From NCBI GenBank assembly GCA_903867275.1, contig CAIPQY010000505.1:1-10562 (forward strand): a stretch of 10,562 nucleotides of DNA, read 5' to 3'. Under the pieces are notes generated by a model. The model worked only from the letters and a program-made list of their open reading frames with translations, did not search any database and was not told the DNA's origin. Below are positions 6,326-10,562 of this stretch, one piece after another (positions within the stretch are counted from its first letter, which is position 1; every line of letters begins with the position of its first letter). This DNA comes from an uncultured bacterium. GTDB taxonomy: Bacteria > Planctomycetota > Phycisphaerae > Phycisphaerales > SM1A02. The translations under genes were made by a program, and so were the position numbers.

Positions 6326-7134
6326 CGCATTCCCTCGCTCCGCTCAACGCCCATGCGCTCTGCGATGGTGAGTCCGGTCATGGTGTTGATCTTCTTCGAC
6401 CGCGACACCACGATGCCGCACACGAAGCCGAATGCCGCCTGACTGGCGAAGAACCACGGCCACGAGACGAACTTCTCGAGCGCGGGGTTCACGATGCCGA
6501 TCGTTGCGTACAGCATGCCGGTCCACAGCACGGGGCTGATCACGCCACCGAACAGCAGCGGACGACTGGGCATCATCGGCAGGCACACCGCGTACAGCAG
6601 GCCCACGAAGGTGCATGTCACCAGATGGATGCCGCAGGCCACGGCGAAGATGCCGGGCTGGAAGCTCTTCAGCATCGCCACATCCTCGGCGTCCACGCTT
6701 GGCACGAACACGCCTGCGAGCAGGTTGATCGGCAACCACACGCTGCCTTCGCGCAGCAGGCCCCACGCCACCGCGGCGATCGCCATGGCAACGCCGCCGG
6801 CCAGTCCGCCCCACACGCCGCTTCGATAGCGGTGCATCTGCACGGGAAGCATCACGCGCTCGGTGGCAGGCTTGGTGGCCAGCGCAGGCGCAGGCGTGAT
6901 GATGTCCGAGCCCTTCTCCAGTTCCTCGAGCGCCTCTTCCGGGAAGCAGCCGCGCGCCCAGGCGATGAAGCCCGCGATGCACGCGATCAACCCCACCACG
7001 CTCACGGTCCAGTTGGTCACCAGACCGGCGAACATCAGCGTGAGACCGAAGCCCGCCCACAGCGGACCGCTGGTGGGCACTGGAATGCCGCGCATGTACG
7101 GCGTCTGCGTGCGCTCGGTGGTCGGCTGGCTCAT
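6322..7134 (-). CDS. Polytopic membrane protein of unknown function in the oxidase/reductase operon (270 aa)
   Basis: I do not recognise a family. About seven transmembrane segments are visible: 24-42 and 44-61 (a tight hairpin split at TNW), then about 106-127, 131-146, 161-186, 193-215 and 225-245. A soluble loop of some 45 residues (62-105) separates the hairpin from the rest and holds an acidic stretch (PEEALEELEKG). The N-terminal hairpin has the size of a small oxidase subunit IV, placed directly after coxC where such subunits often are, but I see no diagnostic motif. The second half is Gly/Ala-rich with PGIFAVACGIHLVTC at 160-174 and a basic tail after 245. ATG at 7132-7134 overlaps the coxC stop (ATGA), with GGGGA upstream; the longer open frame reads into coxC and is not used. 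It may be an accessory or linker subunit of the supercomplex, or an assembly factor. The gene is well supported, the function is open. Confidence 0.85.
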   Translation of the reverse strand: MSQPTTERTQTPYMRGIPVPTSGPLWAGFGLTLMFAGLVTNWTVSVVGLIACIAGFIAWARGCFPEEALEELEKGSDIITPAPALATKPATERVMLPVQMHRYRSGVWGGLAGGVAMAIAAVAWGLLREGSVWLPINLLAGVFVPSVDAEDVAMLKSFQPGIFAVACGIHLVTCTFVGLLYAVCLPMMPSRPLLFGGVISPVLWTGMLYATIGIVNPALEKFVSWPWFFASQAAFGFVCGIVVSRSKKINTMTGLTIAERMGVERSEGMR

Positions 7135-7727
7135 GCGCGCATCCCCACGATGTACACGGTGGTGAACACGAACACCCAGACCACATCCACGAAGTGCCAG
7201 TACCAGCTGATCAGCTCGAAGCGGATGGTGTCGCGCGCGGGCTTCAGGCGGCCCATCACGCCCAGCATCCAGATGGTGCTCAGCGCCATCAATCCCACGC
7301 ACACGTGGAAGGCATGGAACCCCACGAGCGAATAGAAGGTGGTGCCGAAGAGGTTGGTCGAGATCGTGAGCCCCTTGTCCCAGATCAGGCCGCGCCACTC
7401 CACCCAGGTGCCCCAGATGAAGTAGCCGCCCAGCGCGATGGTGAGCAGCAGCCAGAAGGTGAGGCCGCCGCGATGACCGCGACCCAGCGCACGCACCGCC
7501 GCCATCACCGTGAACGAGCTGCTGATCAGCGCCGCCGAGCTCACAAGCACCGGCTTCAGCTCCAGCACCTCGCGCGGGAACGGGCCATGCGCGCTCTTGC
7601 CGATGTAGAACAGGTACGCCACGATGAAGCCCGCGAAGAAGAAGCTCTCGATCGCGATGAGCGTGGCCATGCCCACCTTGCCGCGGCCGGGTCGCCAGAT
7701 CTCAGGCTGTGTGGTGATGGCGCTCAT
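7131..7727 (-). CDS. coxC: Cytochrome c oxidase subunit III (short, five-helix type)
   Basis: Subunit III of the heme-copper oxidase, 198 aa, with five predicted helices. The first two helices of the seven-helix mitochondrial form are absent, as in many bacterial caa3 oxidases. Family marks are GMATLIAIESFFFAGFIVAY with E28 in the first helix, FYSLVGFHAFHVCVG with H138 and H141, and the C-terminal ELISWYWHFVDVVWVFVF at 171-188. Subunit III stabilises subunit I and sustains proton uptake through the D channel in characterised enzymes. The ATG at 7725-7727 lies 3 bases after the coxA stop, and its stop overlaps the ATG of the next gene. No clear ribosome site precedes it, which suits translational coupling to coxA. 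Confidence 0.95.
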   Translation of the reverse strand: MSAITTQPEIWRPGRGKVGMATLIAIESFFFAGFIVAYLFYIGKSAHGPFPREVLELKPVLVSSAALISSSFTVMAAVRALGRGHRGGLTFWLLLTIALGGYFIWGTWVEWRGLIWDKGLTISTNLFGTTFYSLVGFHAFHVCVGLMALSTIWMLGVMGRLKPARDTIRFELISWYWHFVDVVWVFVFTTVYIVGMRA

Positions 7728-7730
7728 GGG

Positions 7731-9401
7731 TCACTCGTAGTTGCAGTCGGGGTCGTTCGGGTTCTTCGCATCCCACAGCGGACGCGCGCTGGTGCAGGTG
7801 GGGATGCGGTCGAAGTTGTGCTCGGGCGGCGGGCTCGTGGTGCTCCACTCCAGCGTCCACGCATCCCACGGATCGTTGCCCGCGATGGCGCCCTTGGTGT
7901 AGCTGCGGATCATGTTCCACACCACCAGCGCCACGCCCACGATCTGCACGGGCACGCCGATGGTGCTGATCAGGTTCCACAGCTCGAAGCCGCGACCGGG
8001 CTGGTAGGTGTAGATGCGCCGGGGCATGCCCAGCATGCCGCTGAAGTGCATGGGCAGGAACACCAGGTTGAAGCCCAGCAGCAGGATCCAGAACGACCAC
8101 ACGCCCATGCGCTCGTTCATCATGCGGCCGGTCACCTTGGGGTACCAGTAGAAGATGGCCGCGAAGATGGCGAACACCGTGCCACCGAACAGCACGTAGT
8201 GGAAGTGTCCCACCACGAAGTAGCTGTCGCTGAGCTGGTGCGTGAAGGGCACCACCGCCAGCATGATGCCGGTCAGTCCACCGATCACGAACATGCCGAG
8301 GAATCCGGCGCAGAACAGCATGGGCGTCTGGAAGCGGATGCGGCCGCCCCACATGGTGCCGAGCCAGTTGAAGATCTTGATGCCCGTGGGCACGCTGATC
8401 AGGAAGGTGCTGGCCGCGAACAGCGCGTTGAGCCACGGCGGCAGACCCACCACGAACATGTGGTGCGCCCACACGCCGAGCGAGATGAAGCCGATGCCCA
8501 CGGTGGCCGCCACCATGAGCGCGTAGCCGAAGATCACCTTGCGGCTGAACACCGGCACGATCTCGCTGACGAAGCCGAAGGGCGGCAGGATGAGGATGTA
8601 CACCTCGGGGTGCCCGAAGAACCAGAACAGGTGCTGCCACAGGATGGCGCTGCCCTGCTGCTGCGGATCGAAGAAGTGCGCGCCCAGCGTGCGATCGAGC
8701 AGCAGCATCGCCTGCGCCGCCGTGAGCACCGGGATGGCCATGATCACCAGCGCCGCCACCACCAGCATCATCCACACCAGGAGCGGCATGCGCATCAGCG
8801 TCATGCCGGGGCATCGCATGCACAGGATGGTGGCCGCGAAGTTGATGGCCGTGGTCATGCTGCCGAAGCCGCTGACCATGATGCCCAGGATCCAGTAGTC
8901 GGTGCTGTTGCCACGACTGAAGGTCTTGCTTGTGAGCGGCGAGTAGGCGAACCAGCCCACATCGGGCGCTCCACCCGCGCCGTACAGGCCGTCGCCGCCG
9001 ATCCAGCTGAAGTACAGCAGCAGACCGCCGAACACGAACAGCCAGAAGCCGAAGGCGTTCAGGCGCGGGAACGCCATGTCGCGCGCGCCCACCATCAGCG
9101 GCACCAGATAGTTGCCGAAGCCAAGCAGCACCGGCATGCCCACCAGGAACACCATGGTGGTGCCGTGCATGGTGAACATCTGGTTGAAGCCCTGCGGCGT
9201 CAGCACATCGTTCAGCGGCTTCAGCAGCTGGATGCGCATCATGGTCGCCTCCAGGCCGCCGATCACGAAGAAGATCAGGCCCGCCAGGATGTACATCACG
9301 CCCAGGCGCTTGTGATCCACCGTGATCGCCCAGCCATGCAGACGCTCCATCACGCCGGGCGGCGAGGCTTGCACAGTGGTGTTGGCAGGAAGGCTGGTCA
9401 T
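7731..9401 (-). CDS. coxA: Cytochrome c oxidase subunit I (caa3 type, A1 family)
   Basis: Catalytic subunit of the terminal oxidase, 556 aa with about 12 helices; it reduces oxygen to water and pumps protons. All expected ligands are present: H79 (FTMHGTTM) and H401 for heme a, H399 for heme a3 (VGHFHYV), and H264, H313 and H314 for CuB (FFGHPEVY, VWAHHMF). Y268 is placed for the His-Tyr cross-link. Glu266 in GHPEVY, with N97, D108 and N115 (GNY, ARD, LNAFGF), gives an intact D channel of the A1 type. K342 (PTGIKIFNW) supplies the K channel. The C-terminal tail (TLEWSTTSPPPEHNF, then a charged stretch with two cysteines) is like that of other caa3 enzymes. The gene begins 4 bases after coxB. 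The CuA and cytochrome c partner is in coxB, so this is a cytochrome c oxidase, not a quinol oxidase. Confidence 0.98.
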   Translation of the reverse strand: MTSLPANTTVQASPPGVMERLHGWAITVDHKRLGVMYILAGLIFFVIGGLEATMMRIQLLKPLNDVLTPQGFNQMFTMHGTTMVFLVGMPVLLGFGNYLVPLMVGARDMAFPRLNAFGFWLFVFGGLLLYFSWIGGDGLYGAGGAPDVGWFAYSPLTSKTFSRGNSTDYWILGIMVSGFGSMTTAINFAATILCMRCPGMTLMRMPLLVWMMLVVAALVIMAIPVLTAAQAMLLLDRTLGAHFFDPQQQGSAILWQHLFWFFGHPEVYILILPPFGFVSEIVPVFSRKVIFGYALMVAATVGIGFISLGVWAHHMFVVGLPPWLNALFAASTFLISVPTGIKIFNWLGTMWGGRIRFQTPMLFCAGFLGMFVIGGLTGIMLAVVPFTHQLSDSYFVVGHFHYVLFGGTVFAIFAAIFYWYPKVTGRMMNERMGVWSFWILLLGFNLVFLPMHFSGMLGMPRRIYTYQPGRGFELWNLISTIGVPVQIVGVALVVWNMIRSYTKGAIAGNDPWDAWTLEWSTTSPPPEHNFDRIPTCTSARPLWDAKNPNDPDCNYE

Positions 9402-9405
9402 GGGT

Positions 9406-10479
9406 TCACTTCAGGGTGCAAAGGTAGTCCGTCACCGCGTCCAGCTCGTTGTCGGACAGCTTCAGGCTTGGCATGTTGCACTGCGGCTTCAGCGCCTGCG
9501 GATCATCGAGCCACGCACGCAGATTGTCGCGCGTGAGCGGCACCACGCCCGAGGCGATGGTCTGGCGGCTCATCAGGTGCGTCAGATCGGGCGCGAAGGC
9601 GCCATCCGAAACGCCCTGCACCGTATGGCAGGTGCTGCAGGCGAGCTCCATGAAGATGGACTTGCCCATGGCCACGCCCTGATCATCCACCGCCGGCGCG
9701 GTCTGCGATGCAAGCCAGGCGTCGAACTGCTCCTGCGGCGTGGCCACCACGCGCAGCAGCATGCCGGCGTGCTGATTGCCGCAGTATTCGGCGCACTGGC
9801 CCAGATACAGACCCTGCTTCTCGGCCACGAACCACAGGTGGTTGGTGTGATTGGGAACCAGATCGATCTTGCCGCTGAGCGCGGGCACCCACCAGCTGTG
9901 GATCACGTCGGCGCTTTCCAGTCGCAGCCACACCGGCTTGTTCACCGGCACATGCAGCTCGTTGGCGATCACCACCTGCCCGCCGGGCAGGCTGGCATCG
10001 ACGTAGCGATATTCCCACCACCACTGATGACCGATGGCCACCACTTCCATCGCGCCCTCCGGCGGCTCGGTGCGCTCCACGTCGCGGATCACGCGGATGG
10101 TGACCAGACCCAGTGTGAACACGATCAGCAGCGGCACAACGGTCCACGCCAGCTCGATGGGGTTGCTGCCGTACAGCTGCACCGGATCGCCCTGCTGCGC
10201 CTTGCGGCGGCGGAACTTCACGATGCTGTACACCAGGATGCCTTCGACCACCACGAAGATGCCGGCGCAGATGCCCATCACCAGCCACGCCATCGACTCG
10301 ATCTGATGCGCCGGCGGACTTGCGGTGTCGAAGATGGCGGGATTCATCACCGGCATCTCGGTGCCGGGCGCGCACACCACCGCGTCTGCGGCCAGTGCGG
10401 CGGTCCCCAGCGCGCACGCGGCGATCACGCCCAGCATCGTCGATGCGAATCCGAGATGGATGATTGGGCGTCCTGCCAC
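9406..10479 (-). CDS. coxB: Cytochrome c oxidase subunit II with CuA and fused cytochrome c (caa3 type)
   Basis: Electron-entry subunit, about 357 aa from the chosen GTG at 10477-10479. A signal peptide (about 1-30, ending GTAALA) is followed by helices at about 64-86 and 110-132. A periplasmic cupredoxin domain has the aromatic patch QWWWEY (152-157) and CuA ligands H194 (VIHSWW), C229, E231, C233, H237 and M240 (CAEYCGNQHAGM). A cytochrome c domain ends the chain: C281-x2-C284-H285 (CSTCH) with Met336 (CNMPSLKLS) as the likely axial ligand. The heme domain lets it take electrons directly from the bc complex. The start is uncertain. ATG at 10435-10437 would leave a signal peptide without basic residues, the GTG gives one with an Arg, and neither has a good ribosome site. 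A GTG at 10513-10515 is also in frame. The frame stays open into the tRNA, but that part is spurious. Confidence 0.95.
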   Translation of the reverse strand: MAGRPIIHLGFASTMLGVIAACALGTAALAADAVVCAPGTEMPVMNPAIFDTASPPAHQIESMAWLVMGICAGIFVVVEGILVYSIVKFRRRKAQQGDPVQLYGSNPIELAWTVVPLLIVFTLGLVTIRVIRDVERTEPPEGAMEVVAIGHQWWWEYRYVDASLPGGQVVIANELHVPVNKPVWLRLESADVIHSWWVPALSGKIDLVPNHTNHLWFVAEKQGLYLGQCAEYCGNQHAGMLLRVVATPQEQFDAWLASQTAPAVDDQGVAMGKSIFMELACSTCHTVQGVSDGAFAPDLTHLMSRQTIASGVVPLTRDNLRAWLDDPQALKPQCNMPSLKLSDNELDAVTDYLCTLK

Positions 10480-10480
10480 G

Positions 10481-10508
10481 GGGCGGAGTCTAACGACTTG
10501 CCCCGCCC
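10481..10508 (-). other. GC-rich hairpin between tRNA-Leu and coxB
   Basis: Six-base inverted repeat GGGCGG (10481-10486) and CCGCCC (10503-10508), with an inner four-base pair AGTC (10487-10490) and GACT (10495-10498) and a four-base loop; bases 10499-10502 bulge. It ends next to the candidate coxB GTG. No T-run follows on the minus strand, so it is not a standard intrinsic terminator. It could be a processing or stability element at the end of the tRNA, a leader structure for coxB, or chance in GC-rich DNA. Confidence 0.4.
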
Positions 10509-10521
10509 GCGCCACAAGCAA

Positions 10522-10562
10522 TGCCGGTGACAGGAATCGAACCTGCACTCCTTTAGAGGGAA
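10522..10562 (-). tRNA. tRNA-Leu, 3' part (5' part beyond the window)
   Basis: On the minus strand the 3' end reads as a T arm (stem GCAGG, loop TTCGATT, stem CCTGT), then the acceptor strand CACCGGC and discriminator A. Just before the T arm is a stem of a long variable arm (TCC/GGA around CTCTAAA). A class II variable arm with A73 and an acceptor that would pair with GCCGGTG fits tRNA-Leu; Ser normally has G73 and bacterial Tyr usually begins GG. The anticodon lies outside the window. No CCA is encoded (TTG follows), so CCA must be added after transcription. Confidence 0.82.

Noticed and set aside
5649..6347. Long open frame continuing upstream of the Rieske ATG
   Set aside because: It lies out of frame within the diheme cytochrome gene. 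The start at 5648 has a GGGGAG ribosome site and gives a normal Rieske N-terminal anchor.
7194..9536. Plus-strand open frame of 780 codons
   Set aside because: It is antisense to coxC, coxA and the end of coxB. Its His/Glu/Arg/Ala-rich composition reflects the complement of hydrophobic membrane codons.
10481..10508. Intrinsic terminator after the tRNA
   Set aside because: The hairpin is GC-rich but no T-run follows in the direction of transcription, so I list it only as a hairpin of unknown role.
10480..10548. Open frame extending coxB upstream to 10548
   Set aside because: The extra residues at 10522-10548 are a translation of the tRNA-Leu T arm and acceptor (the familiar QVRFLSPA artefact), so the frame there is not a protein. 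The signal peptide fits a start at 10479 or 10437.
10530..10562. Reading CTCTAAA as an anticodon loop with anticodon CTA (an amber suppressor tRNA)
   Set aside because: TTCC and GGAG can pair around it, but then no bases remain for a variable loop before the T arm. The stretch fits the long variable arm of a class II tRNA instead.

Overview
The window is a single long minus-strand operon that runs from right to left and is almost completely coding. It encodes a quinol-to-oxygen respiratory chain: a caa3-type cytochrome c oxidase, a bc1/b6f-type quinol:cytochrome c reductase, and proteins that look like their assembly factors. The DNA is GC-rich. The tRNA at the right edge has no encoded CCA, and several genes have recognisable Shine-Dalgarno sequences. 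The organism is an aerobic, diderm-like bacterium, judging from the Tat-type Rieske protein and a probable lipoprotein cytochrome. A Gly in place of Ser after the second Rieske motif and b6-like spacing of the second heme-ligand pair in cytochrome b both point to low-potential (menaquinone) chemistry. I cannot fix the phylum from the sequence; a planctomycete/Phycisphaerae-like, Gemmatimonadota-like or myxobacterial-like bacterium would all fit.

Layout from right (upstream) to left (downstream). The 3' part of a tRNA-Leu sits at 10522-10562. A short GC-rich hairpin follows, and then the oxidase genes: coxB (subunit II with CuA and a fused cytochrome c), coxA (subunit I), coxC (short five-helix subunit III) and a 270-residue membrane protein that I cannot assign. 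Next comes the reductase block: a diheme c-type cytochrome (probable lipoprotein), a Rieske protein, and a three-part fusion of cytochrome b6-like, subunit-IV-like and cytochrome c domains. After that come an unusual 753-residue fusion of a CtaG copper-assembly domain with a NapH/NosR/CcoG-like polyferredoxin domain, a 161-residue secreted single-helix anchored protein, and a PAS-GAF sensor gene. The sensor gene is broken by a one-base frameshift near position 355 and runs off the left edge.

How the parts fit together. Quinol is oxidised at the cytochrome b/Rieske site. Electrons can then pass through three separately encoded c-type carriers (one heme on the cytochrome b fusion, two on the diheme protein, one on coxB) to CuA and the coxA active site, so no soluble cytochrome c is needed in principle. 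Gene junctions are either overlaps (ATGA, TGATG, GTGA types) or gaps of 3-4 bases, so the products are probably made together, as expected for a reductase-oxidase supercomplex. The CtaG-ferredoxin fusion and the 161-residue protein probably serve copper-centre assembly. The sensor may regulate the system, or may be a decaying or mis-sequenced neighbour.

The most interesting points are the CtaG-polyferredoxin fusion, the P-D-A-A sequence where cytochrome b normally has the PEWY Qo motif, the unassigned membrane protein inside the oxidase/reductase operon, the cysteine-rich N-terminus of the Rieske protein, and the frameshifted sensor gene.
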